NCBI GenBank assembly: GCA_037139495.1
Contig: JBAXGG010000012.1
Location: forward strand, 1-26,156
Reading direction: 5' to 3'
From: JAUPVS01 sp037139495
GTDB taxonomy: Bacteria; Patescibacteriota; Saccharimonadia; Saccharimonadales; JAUPVS01
Length of the DNA stretch: 26,156 nucleotides
In this document: positions 14,734 through 22,074 of the stretch, piece after piece
Layout of the letters: each line of letters begins with the position of its first letter
How positions within the stretch are numbered: position 1 is the first letter of the stretch
Notes under the pieces: generated by a model
What the model was told of the DNA's origin: nothing
The model's database searches: none
The model's input: the letters and a program-made list of their open reading frames with translations, nothing else
Made by a program: the position numbers and the translations under genes

Positions 14734-16080
14734 ATGGATGAAACCCTTGCCGAACCAGCCCCAGAAATTAGTTTGTTGGACGCCGCTAAGAACGTTTTAA
14801 AAAACAACTACCACGAGGGTCAATACACAATTCCGGCCCATGGCCTCTACCCACACCAGTGGTTGTGGGATAGCTGTTTTATTGCCATTGGCCTATGTAA
14901 CTACGATGTTGAGCGGGCACAGCAAGAAATTTTACGCCTTCTTGAGGGACAGTGGGCGAATGGCATGCTACCTAGCATGATCTTGAACAAAGACTTTACG
15001 CATCGGCCAGATCGGGAATTCTGGCGCAGCTACATCTCACCCTTTGCGCCCGATAAGGTCGCCACTAGCGGTATTACGCAGCCACCGATGTTAGCTGAAG
15101 CGATTGTGCGGATTGGCAAGAAACTGCCTCTACCGGCTCGGCGGACTTGGTTCGGTAAAACCTATCCGGCCCTACTTAAATATCACCAATGGCTTTACGC
15201 CGAACGCGATCCTCATCATACTGGCCTTACTCTGCAAATCCATCCCTGGGAAACTGGCCTAGACAATACCCCACCCTGGATAGACGAACTTCACCAAAAT
15301 AAACTGCCTTTTTGGGTCAGCGCCATGCACTTTCTTAAACTAGATCGAGTATTTACGTTTTTCAGGCGCGATGTTCACTTTTTGGCGTCATCGGTTGAAC
15401 AACGCATGAGCACCGTTGACGTCTTTACGCTCTATAGCATCCAACGTCGTTTGCGACGCAAAGGCTACGAAATAGAGCGCGTTTTAAATCACTCCATGAT
15501 AACCATTGAGGATCTGACCTTTAACTGTATCTTTGCCCGCGCCAACCAACACTTAAGGTACATTGCACGTACGGCTGGTCGAGACATAGATGACGACCTA
15601 GACAAACGTATGCACCGGACCGAACAGGCGCTCGAGGAACTCTGGGACAACGAGACCAAGCAATTTTATTCGCGCAGCTATAGCTCACAACGTCTCATAA
15701 AAATTCCTACAATCGCTAGTCTAATGCCACTATACTCGGGTAGTATCAGCAAAGAAAAGGCTAAAGAACTCGTAACAATTCTAAATTCTAAACAATATCA
15801 GACCAAATATCCGGTACCGACTGTTCCAACTGACTCCGAATGGTTTCATCCCCATATGTATTGGCAGGGGCCAACCTGGCTAAACACCAACTGGTTGCTG
15901 GCCGACGGCTTGCAACGTTACGGCTATAAAGAAGAAGCTAAGGCTTTGCGTGCCAAATCGATAGAAATGGTCACAAAGAGTGGCTTTTATGAGTATTTCT
16001 CGCCCTTAGACGGCTCTCCAGCTGGTACTAACAACTTTTCGTGGACGGCTGCCGTAGTCATTGACTTCCTTAACGATTAA
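14734..16080 (+). CDS. MGH1/GH63-like (alpha/alpha)6 glycosidase, paralog 2
   Basis: The 448-residue protein shows the complete signature set: HQWLWDSCF (41-49), QWANGMLPS (73-81), GITQPPMLAEA (113-123), HPWETGLDNTPPW (170-182; D177 likely catalytic acid), MYWQGPTWLNTNWL, and the C-terminal SGFYEYFSP (E420 likely catalytic base) with NNFSWTAAVVIDFL. No signal peptide. This is the more canonical of the two copies and is probably active on glycosylglycerate- or trehalose-like compatible solutes or oligosaccharides (family-level inference). The stop overlaps the convergent rmuC stop by 3-4 bases, leaving no room for a terminator. Confidence 0.87.
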   Translation: MDETLAEPAPEISLLDAAKNVLKNNYHEGQYTIPAHGLYPHQWLWDSCFIAIGLCNYDVERAQQEILRLLEGQWANGMLPSMILNKDFTHRPDREFWRSYISPFAPDKVATSGITQPPMLAEAIVRIGKKLPLPARRTWFGKTYPALLKYHQWLYAERDPHHTGLTLQIHPWETGLDNTPPWIDELHQNKLPFWVSAMHFLKLDRVFTFFRRDVHFLASSVEQRMSTVDVFTLYSIQRRLRRKGYEIERVLNHSMITIEDLTFNCIFARANQHLRYIARTAGRDIDDDLDKRMHRTEQALEELWDNETKQFYSRSYSSQRLIKIPTIASLMPLYSGSISKEKAKELVTILNSKQYQTKYPVPTVPTDSEWFHPHMYWQGPTWLNTNWLLADGLQRYGYKEEAKALRAKSIEMVTKSGFYEYFSPLDGSPAGTNNFSWTAAVVIDFLND

Positions 16081-17141
16081 TTTAAATCGGTATTAGGGCG
16101 GTCCAGCACTTCGGCTTCGATAACTGGCTCGCCAATGCCGCTAATCTTAACTATGTCCTTATCGATCCGGCCCAGCTCTTTACTGGCGTTGTTGTAGTGG
16201 CCGACGGTTGCACCCAACGAATTACCAACTCGCTTAAAGTAGCCATCATAGTTGAGTAGGTGCTTTTGTAACTGCTCAATGTTTTTACGAATAACTTCGG
16301 TATCTTTTTGAATCTCCATGCTCTTAAGACCTTGCACGATTACCTGCAGCATGGCCGACAAAGTTGACGGCCCAACAATCGATACGTGCTTGTCGACAAC
16401 AGCGTACTCCATTAAGTCGCGACCGCTAACACCAGTCGCGCCAACCTTATTAGCCAGTAGGTCATAATAAATTGCTTCCGATGGAATAAACATCATCGCC
16501 TGGTCGAGGGTGCCTTTTTTTGGCTGGATATACTTGGCTGTCTCATCAATGCGGCGTTTCAAATCTTCTTTGAAGGCCTTTTCGAGCGCTGGGCGAGTTT
16601 CCGACGTAGCATCGATCAAACGATTGTAGTTCTCTAAGCTAAACTTACTGTCAATTGGCAGTACCTTGCCGTCCAAATGTACCACCGCATCAACAATGTT
16701 AGATTCAGAAATTTTGTACTGCAGCGTAAAAGAGCCCGGTGGCAGGACGTTTTGTAGAATCTGCTCCAGATAAAATTCACCCAATACACCGCGCTGCTTA
16801 GGATTTTGCAGGACGTTTTGCAACGATTTTAGCTCGGTGGCAATGTCGCCAACTCGGCTGTTAGTTTTATCGAGCTCAGTCAACTTAACAGTAACCTCGC
16901 GGATAATCGAAGCACTGGCTTTAAACTGCTGATTCATCTGTTCCTGATTTTTATCCAAGCGGTTGGTCAGGTGATCTTTAAGGCCGTCGTTAAGTTTCTG
17001 CAATCCCTCGTTAAGCTGATTCATGTCTTGTTTAAGTAAGCTAGTGACTTCGCTATTACCAGCCGGAGGTTTACGGGACAGTAAAATATACGCACCCAGC
17101 CCGAGCACCAAAATTCCTAAAACTATAACCGCAATCAACAT
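16077..17141 (-). CDS. rmuC: RmuC family DNA recombination protein
   Basis: The protein is 354 residues from ATG 17141. One N-terminal membrane anchor (about 1-20) is followed by a long coiled coil (about 30-110; LNEGLQKLNDGLKDHLTNRL) and the RmuC nuclease-like domain: GVLGEFYLEQILQNVLPPGS, NIVDAVVHLDGKVLPIDSKF (the D...DSK core of a PD-(D/E)XK-like fold), ENYNRLIDA, and MMFIPSEAIYYDLL. RmuC limits inversions and may cut DNA near recombination structures. An in-frame ATG at 17234 exists but lies inside the divergent kinase gene. TACAAT 6 nt before 17141 and the membrane anchor starting at MLIAVIV support the shorter form. Confidence 0.93.
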   Translation of the reverse strand: MLIAVIVLGILVLGLGAYILLSRKPPAGNSEVTSLLKQDMNQLNEGLQKLNDGLKDHLTNRLDKNQEQMNQQFKASASIIREVTVKLTELDKTNSRVGDIATELKSLQNVLQNPKQRGVLGEFYLEQILQNVLPPGSFTLQYKISESNIVDAVVHLDGKVLPIDSKFSLENYNRLIDATSETRPALEKAFKEDLKRRIDETAKYIQPKKGTLDQAMMFIPSEAIYYDLLANKVGATGVSGRDLMEYAVVDKHVSIVGPSTLSAMLQVIVQGLKSMEIQKDTEVIRKNIEQLQKHLLNYDGYFKRVGNSLGATVGHYNNASKELGRIDKDIVKISGIGEPVIEAEVLDRPNTDLN

Positions 17142-17147
17142 ACCTAT

Positions 17148-17165
17148 ATTGTACTCTAGTATAAT
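17148..17165. promoter_or_regulatory. Minimal divergent promoter, rmuC / lipid kinase
   Basis: Only 30 bp separate the two start codons. TACAAT on the minus strand (17153-17148) and TATAAT on the plus strand (17160-17165) stand 6 bp apart, and each is exactly 6 nt from its ATG (17141 and 17172). No room exists for leaders or Shine-Dalgarno sequences, and the -35 zones fall in or near the opposite gene. Confidence 0.6.
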
Positions 17166-17171
17166 GTGGTT

Positions 17172-18071
17172 ATGCCCAGCTATTCTGAAATTTTGATTAT
17201 TTATAACCCTATAAGCACCGGTCATGCTCGGCAAAAAGCTAAAAAAATGGCCGATCGCTTACGGAAACGCGGCCTGACGGTTAATCTACAAACTACCGAA
17301 TATTCCGGTCATGCCGAAGAGCTCGCCTATCAGGCCTGTTTACGCTCCAAAAATCCACTGATTATTTCGGCCAGTGGCGACGGTGGCTATAACGAAGTTG
17401 TCAACGGCGTTGTTAGGGCTAAAGTCGATCACCCACCGATTAATCCAGTCTGTGCTATCTTGCCGGCCGGAAATGCTAACGATAATCGGCGTAGCGTTCG
17501 AAAACTCCGTCCTTTAAGCTGGTCTATCCTCAACACCGAGCCCGAACTAATGGATTTACTTCAGCTGTCTGTTCGCAAAGACCGTCACACCCAAATCCGC
17601 TACGCCCATTCCTACATTGGATTGGGTATTACCAGCCATGCCGCTAGTCTGCTCAATCCAGAGAATCTAGGCCCTTTCAAAGAGGTGCTGCTAGTTGCCC
17701 GTTCTATCTTCACATATCATCCGGTGGCCATAACCAACCACGACGGCCGCACTAAACGCTATGATAGCCTGGTATTTGCCAATATCCCACACATGTCTAA
17801 GGTGCTACGTTTCGGTAAAAAAGGTGACATTAACAATGGTTCATTCCGGGTTTCGGCCTTGCCTCATCGTAGTCAATTTTGGTTGTTTAGAATTATTTTA
17901 AACCTACTGTTATTTATCTTTGGCCTAAAGAATCTACCGCAAGAAGCCGTTTATTACTTCAGTGTTCCGCAAAATGAGATGGTTCAATTGGATGGAGAGT
18001 TAATGAATCTGCCTGGTGGAACCGACGCTACTGTCAGTGTTTGCCGAGCCTTATTGCCGGTTATCCGATAA
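17172..18071 (+). CDS. Diacylglycerol/lipid kinase family protein (YegS/DagK-like)
   Basis: The 299-residue protein begins YSEILIIYNPIST (4-16), the N-terminal strand of the DAGK catalytic domain. Next come SASGDGGYNEVVNGV (66-80; the GGDGT-type ATP loop, with the first glycine replaced by serine) and LPAGNANDNRRS (about 101-112; the PxGTxND-type motif with Asn for Thr). The C-terminal beta domain ends VQLDGELMNLP. Such kinases phosphorylate diacylglycerol, undecaprenol-like or sphingoid lipids. ATG 17172 is chosen over an upstream GTG (17166), which would abut the -10. The 3' end overlaps the convergent membrane protein gene by 11 bp. Confidence 0.87.
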   Translation: MPSYSEILIIYNPISTGHARQKAKKMADRLRKRGLTVNLQTTEYSGHAEELAYQACLRSKNPLIISASGDGGYNEVVNGVVRAKVDHPPINPVCAILPAGNANDNRRSVRKLRPLSWSILNTEPELMDLLQLSVRKDRHTQIRYAHSYIGLGITSHAASLLNPENLGPFKEVLLVARSIFTYHPVAITNHDGRTKRYDSLVFANIPHMSKVLRFGKKGDINNGSFRVSALPHRSQFWLFRIILNLLLFIFGLKNLPQEAVYYFSVPQNEMVQLDGELMNLPGGTDATVSVCRALLPVIR

Positions 18072-18576
18072 AACTGGCGATTAGCAAAACACCAGCTAGT
18101 AGCCCGATCAGGGCATCTTCGAACAAAATTGCTGTCGACATAGGTAGCTTAAATATGTTACCCAACCACGTATTTTTAGTGCTAGGACCATGCCGCTGCA
18201 AGTTGGTAACCATCCCCACTAAACCGAAAGACAGCATTACGAAAGTAACAATGTAGCGTACTGCCGGAGCGATATCCAAGATATAAAATACGCCCAACAA
18301 TACTTCTAATAAAGGATAGATATAGGAATACCAGCCGTAACGAGCAGCAAGTGGGTCATATCGAGGGAAGACCTGTAAAAATGATTCAAAACTAATTAAT
18401 TTAAAGCCACCGAACACTAACAACGAACTACCGATGAACCATCGCAGCCAGTCTGCCCATCTAAAAGCAATCAAAGTACTCATTAAGGTAGAAGCCAAAA
18501 AAATGAAGAGTATAACTGCAAAAAACTTACGATACTCTTTGGTTGAACTTTCGGCTTTGATAGTAGTACGAGGCAT
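18061..18576 (-). CDS. MauE/DoxX-like integral membrane protein
   Basis: The 171-residue protein has four predicted membrane helices (about 18-37, 45-62, 83-105, 107-128) and a last hydrophobic stretch 145-170. Sequence cues: GFKLISFESFLQVFPRYDPL (helix 2 and loop), YPLLEVLLGVFYIL, and the late motif GNIFKLPMSTAILFEDALIG, all typical of MauE/DoxX-superfamily redox-associated membrane proteins. The cysteine pair some relatives have before FKLPM is absent (NTWLGN). An in-frame ATG at 18636 would add a His/Lys/Cys-rich extension and overlap the divergent gene; TAAAAT 7 nt before 18576 favours the shorter start. Confidence 0.75.
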   Translation of the reverse strand: MPRTTIKAESSTKEYRKFFAVILFIFLASTLMSTLIAFRWADWLRWFIGSSLLVFGGFKLISFESFLQVFPRYDPLAARYGWYSYIYPLLEVLLGVFYILDIAPAVRYIVTFVMLSFGLVGMVTNLQRHGPSTKNTWLGNIFKLPMSTAILFEDALIGLLAGVLLIASFIG

Positions 18577-18583
18577 ACACATC

Positions 18584-18624
18584 ATTTTACACTTCTTCTT
18601 ATGTCGATGCCAATGGTGTAGAAT
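18584..18624. promoter_or_regulatory. Divergent leaderless-type -10 pair, MauE-like / DUF2177
   Basis: TAAAAT on the minus strand (18589-18584) lies 7 nt before ATG 18576. TAGAAT on the plus strand (18619-18624) lies 6 nt before ATG 18631. The third compact divergent promoter of this design in the window. Confidence 0.45.
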
Positions 18625-18630
18625 ATGCTT

Positions 18631-19023
18631 ATGCAACGAATAATATGGATTTACATTTGCAGTTTGTTTATATTTTTAGCTTTAGATGCGATTTGGCTAA
18701 TTAAAATTTCACCGCCGATCTATCAGAAATATATCGGGACCTTATTGGCGCCAAAGCCGAGTCTTGTCCCAGCTCTGCTGTTTTATCTGATTTTTATTGT
18801 CGGTCTGGTAATTTTTGTAATTGCGCCGGCTATCGACAAGCATAGCGTCATGCACGCCGCTAAACTAGCGCCCTTATTTGGACTAGTAACTTATGCCACT
18901 TTTGACCTAACAAACCAAGCTGTCCTCAAAGGCTGGTCGCCAATGATTACAATGATAGACTTAGCCTGGGGTGTCGTTATAACCACTGTCAGCTCGACCG
19001 TAATTGTTTTCATCCTCAAATAG
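18631..19023 (+). CDS. DUF2177 family membrane protein
   Basis: The 130-residue protein has four membrane helices. Family features: the FLALDAIWL motif in helix 1 (about 12-20), YQKYIGTLLAPKPSLVPALL, the second-half motif LFGLVTYATFDLTNQAVLKG, and SPMITMIDLAWGVVITTVSS. DUF2177 has no established function. ATG 18631 is preferred to the ATG at 18625, which would directly abut the -10 hexamer. Confidence 0.88.
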   Translation: MQRIIWIYICSLFIFLALDAIWLIKISPPIYQKYIGTLLAPKPSLVPALLFYLIFIVGLVIFVIAPAIDKHSVMHAAKLAPLFGLVTYATFDLTNQAVLKGWSPMITMIDLAWGVVITTVSSTVIVFILK

Positions 19024-19094
19024 CTACCAGTATTGATTGAAAATTGATTTTTTGCTTTAAAAATGCTTTAATAATACTGTACTGTATATGATTT

Positions 19095-20096
19095 ATGAAT
19101 ATAACTATGGGTGATAACCCAACCCCTTCTTCAGCCGAAAATTTGCATCAAGCTATGATGGATTCGATCGAGCGTACCTCTATGCCTGGTATCAATGGCT
19201 ATATACCTAAATTCAACCGTGATCAGCTGAATATTGATAACGCCCTGGTTATTAAAAACTTTGGTTTGGCAACTCGCAAATTACTAATTTATGGCCCTGA
19301 CGCGCTGACATCCGAAAATCAAACGTCTGTCTATCTACACCGACCCTACCTTGGCGAGCTACTTGGGGCATTAATTCTTAAAAGACAGCTTGCTCCTATT
19401 GAAGAATATTTTGAAGAAAAGCTTTTTTCTGATCTTGATGATGCATCCCGACAATCGGCGGTTGATTTGTCAGTTCGATGGCTAGACCAATTCCTAGTCG
19501 ATAGAAACAGTGATCCACTTGTCACGGTTGAGGCTGGTCAAATTGGTCTAGTCGATGTAACTATTAAAGACATGCGACACTTGAAAGCCTACCACCAAGC
19601 TCGGTATAACCAGGGCCTAGGGCTTTTTAAAAAATATATATTTGCAGGTGGCCAGATACCGCTCCTAGACGAAAAAGCTAGCCAACTGGCAGCTTGGGAA
19701 GCCCACAATTTACTAGCAAATATAGGCCTCGATGAGGCAGCCTATAACCGGCGCTTGCATTTACGTAACCTGCTTTATGAAATACAAACTGAGGGTTTTC
19801 CTAATCTGAGAAATGTGAAATTAAAGAACAATGCAAAGTTACAGAAAAGTGCCCTCAATTCGTTGACAGATAAGCTACACCCCGACTGGCAGCAAAATGC
19901 CGCCTGCCGAGGGACTCAGACTAAACCAGGTGGCAACGATTTCTTTGCTAAACCGGGTGAACACCCGGCAAAAAAAAGAAACCGGGAAGCCCGGGCGAAA
20001 AATCTATGCGCTCATTGTGTCGTAATACCGGAATGCCGTGAATACTCCAAAAAGGAGAAATTCGGCATCTGGGCTGGTGAATCTAAAGATAATTAA
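19095..20096 (+). CDS. Protein with C-terminal WhiB-type iron-sulfur domain
   Basis: The 333-residue protein has a C-terminal WhiB module (about 263-333): WQQNAACRG, then DFFAKPGEHP, NLCAHCVVIPEC and the turn FGIWAGES (323-330). The four cysteines C271, C305, C308 and C314 show the C-xn-C-x2-C-x5-C spacing that binds a 4Fe-4S cluster in WhiB/Wbl regulators, and GIWAG matches the G(V/I)WGG turn. The first ~260 residues are helical and unfamiliar to me (RKLLIYGPDALTSENQTSVY; LGELLGALILKRQLAPIEEY; a helix-rich LAAWEAHNLLANIGLDEAAY). The basic linker KLKNNAKLQK may contact DNA. Typical WhiB proteins are only ~80-130 residues, so the N-terminal domain is unusual. Probably a redox- or NO-sensing regulator. 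ATG 19107 is an alternative start. Confidence 0.83.
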   Translation: MNITMGDNPTPSSAENLHQAMMDSIERTSMPGINGYIPKFNRDQLNIDNALVIKNFGLATRKLLIYGPDALTSENQTSVYLHRPYLGELLGALILKRQLAPIEEYFEEKLFSDLDDASRQSAVDLSVRWLDQFLVDRNSDPLVTVEAGQIGLVDVTIKDMRHLKAYHQARYNQGLGLFKKYIFAGGQIPLLDEKASQLAAWEAHNLLANIGLDEAAYNRRLHLRNLLYEIQTEGFPNLRNVKLKNNAKLQKSALNSLTDKLHPDWQQNAACRGTQTKPGGNDFFAKPGEHPAKKRNREARAKNLCAHCVVIPECREYSKKEKFGIWAGESKDN

Positions 20097-20121
20097 TTGT
20101 TGCTATTCAAGACATTAGTGT

Positions 20122-20127
20122 TTTAAT
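20122..20127 (+). promoter_or_regulatory. Possible -10 (TTTAAT) before the 310-residue membrane protein
   Basis: TTTAAT ends 6 nt before ATG 20134 in the 37-bp gap after the WhiB gene. Weak by itself; listed because the spacing equals that of stronger examples. Confidence 0.3.
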
Positions 20128-20133
20128 AGATTT

Positions 20134-21066
20134 ATGGTTCAAACCCAAACAAAACGTGTAACTTATGTCCCGCATCGACGGTTGCGGATTTTATTAGCCT
20201 CGTTACTGGCGATCATCTCTGTCAGCTTGATACTTTCTAGCTTGGTAATTATCTGGCTAAACCGGACATTGACTGATACTGATACTTACGTTAAAACTGT
20301 GGCGCCACTAGCAACCAAGCCCGAGATTCAAAATTTTATTGCACAAAAAGCCAGTGAAGCAATTATTACAAATGTACCGATTGATGAAATTGCTACTGCC
20401 CTGCTGCCAGCCAAACTAAATAACCAAAAAACTGCCAACCAATTTACTAGCTTACTGCAACCGATTGTATACGCTAATGTGCTAAAGGTCATTCAATTGC
20501 CAACTTTCGCTCAACTATGGGAAACAACCAATCATACGGCTCATGTGGCACTACTTAGACAACTTAGTACCGATTCGCCAAGCTTAACTCTCGACCTAAA
20601 CCCAGTAATTACTGGGGTGATTGCCCAGCTAAAGACGACGCCGCTGGCTCCAATCACCGAGCAGATAGAGATAAAACCGAATAATACTCAAATTTATTTA
20701 GCTGGTAGTGGCATACAGAAGGCACATTTTTTTTACAAGGACTTCCAGCGTGCCACCTGGGCTATTGTCGCCGTAACGCTAATCTGTATTACCTTAGCAA
20801 TTATAATTTCAGTAAATCGTCTCAAAACCATACTCCGCTTATTATTTGGCACCGGAATACTGACGCTTTTACTGGCTTTTTCCATCTGGGTCAGCTCATA
20901 TATCAACATCGGCAATAGCACAGATTTAACGACCAAGAATGCCGCTGTCGTTATCGCCCAAACGCTGCTGCATAATCTCCAGATCGTTAGCCTGGTAATT
21001 GGAGCCGTTTGTATTACCATAGCCCTCGGATTAAAGTTCTATATTACAACCCGTAAAAACTCCTAA
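20134..21066 (+). CDS. Membrane protein, 4 predicted helices, actinobacterial-type
   Basis: The 310-residue protein has one N-terminal membrane helix (about 18-42), an outside region of about 160 residues, and three C-terminal helices (about 208-228, 236-256 and 280-303). The segment after helix 1, LNRTLTDTDTYVKTVAPLAT, followed by PEIQNFIAQKASEAI, closely resembles a group of actinobacterial integral membrane proteins of unknown function (pattern 'L..T..DTD.YV.TVAPLA..P.VQ'). No catalytic motif seen. The gene is 37 bp after the WhiB gene and 37 bp before the glycosyltransferase, in the same direction, so it may be part of an envelope-related group. Confidence 0.75.
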   Translation: MVQTQTKRVTYVPHRRLRILLASLLAIISVSLILSSLVIIWLNRTLTDTDTYVKTVAPLATKPEIQNFIAQKASEAIITNVPIDEIATALLPAKLNNQKTANQFTSLLQPIVYANVLKVIQLPTFAQLWETTNHTAHVALLRQLSTDSPSLTLDLNPVITGVIAQLKTTPLAPITEQIEIKPNNTQIYLAGSGIQKAHFFYKDFQRATWAIVAVTLICITLAIIISVNRLKTILRLLFGTGILTLLLAFSIWVSSYINIGNSTDLTTKNAAVVIAQTLLHNLQIVSLVIGAVCITIALGLKFYITTRKNS

Positions 21067-21086
21067 ATTAACCTACTTTATTCCTG

Positions 21087-21092
21087 TATACT
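21087..21092 (+). promoter_or_regulatory. -10 hexamer TATACT before the GT2 gene
   Basis: TATACT with 11 nt to ATG 21104, so the transcript would have only a very short leader. No -35 seen. It probably drives the two-gene unit GT2 plus the membrane-PIG-L fusion. Confidence 0.42.
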
Positions 21093-21103
21093 AAATAAAA
21101 GTT

Positions 21104-22069
21104 ATGGTCATTACTAATAACAAATTAGTCTCTGTTGTGGTGCCGTTATATAACGAAGCGGCCGGCCTGCATGATTTCCATGACGGCCTAATGCTAGTAT
21201 TAGGAAAAATAGGCCGGGATTTTGAAGTAATATATGTTGACGACGGAAGCCACGACCAAACCGCTGGACTAGTCAAAAAGCAAACAAGCGACAAGCGCGT
21301 CAAACTAATCAGTTTCTCACGTAATTTTGGTAAAGAGTTAGCTTTAACGGCTGGTATATCCCAAGCTCGTGGCGAAGCAATAATTACCCTGGACGGTGAC
21401 GGCCAACACCCGGCAGAACTTATCCCAGAATTTATTAAAGCCTGGCAGGACGGGGCCCAAGTAGTGGTAGGCCTAAGAACCAACGCCGAAGGTCAAAAGC
21501 ATGCTGGCGGCATTGGCTCTCGACTTTTTTACCATTTTTTTAACGCCCTATCCAGCCAAAAGATTGTCGCCGGCTCAACTGACTACCGATTAATAACAGC
21601 TCAGGTTCGAGAGGCCTTTTTGCAACTTAACGAAACTGACCGGGTTACTCGAGGGCTAATTGACTGGTTAGGATTTGAACCCAGCTACGTTAAATACACC
21701 GCCAAACGCCGCCAAAGTGGCGTACCGGGCTACAGCCGCAGTAAGCTATTTGGGCTGGCGATTAATAGCTTTGTATCTCTCAGCCCCGCACCGCTATATT
21801 TGTTCGGTGGCCTAGGTATCTTTCTGACTCTTTCGGCGCTGCTATTAGGCTGTGTGGTATTTATCGAACAGCTTCTGCTAGGCGACCCTCTAAACTGGGA
21901 TTTTACTGGGACGGCTCAATTAAGCATCGTAATCCTATTCTTTGTCGGCTTAATCTTGATGTCTCAGGGTATGCTATCACTTTATGTTTCGCATATTCAT
22001 TCTCAAAGTAAACAGCGCCCACTTTACGTAATCGACTTCAGTAAATCCGCTGGTATTGAAGAAAACTAA
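21104..22069 (+). CDS. GT2 family polyprenyl-phosphate glycosyltransferase (DPM1/GtrB/ArnC-like)
   Basis: The 321-residue protein has the GT-A nucleotide-sugar domain: VVVPLYNEAAG (11-21), VDDGSHDQT (45-53), SFSRNFGKELALTAGI (70-85), and TLDGDGQHP (95-103, with the DxD-type metal site D97/D99). The acceptor-side motif RVTRGLIDWLGF sits near 187-198. Two C-terminal membrane helices (about 230-255 and 270-300) match GtrB/ArnC/DPM-like enzymes that load a sugar onto a polyprenyl phosphate at the inner membrane face. Five bases separate it from the membrane-PIG-L fusion, which may use or modify the lipid-linked sugar (context inference). Confidence 0.92.
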   Translation: MVITNNKLVSVVVPLYNEAAGLHDFHDGLMLVLGKIGRDFEVIYVDDGSHDQTAGLVKKQTSDKRVKLISFSRNFGKELALTAGISQARGEAIITLDGDGQHPAELIPEFIKAWQDGAQVVVGLRTNAEGQKHAGGIGSRLFYHFFNALSSQKIVAGSTDYRLITAQVREAFLQLNETDRVTRGLIDWLGFEPSYVKYTAKRRQSGVPGYSRSKLFGLAINSFVSLSPAPLYLFGGLGIFLTLSALLLGCVVFIEQLLLGDPLNWDFTGTAQLSIVILFFVGLILMSQGMLSLYVSHIHSQSKQRPLYVIDFSKSAGIEEN

Positions 22070-22074
22070 GCTTA

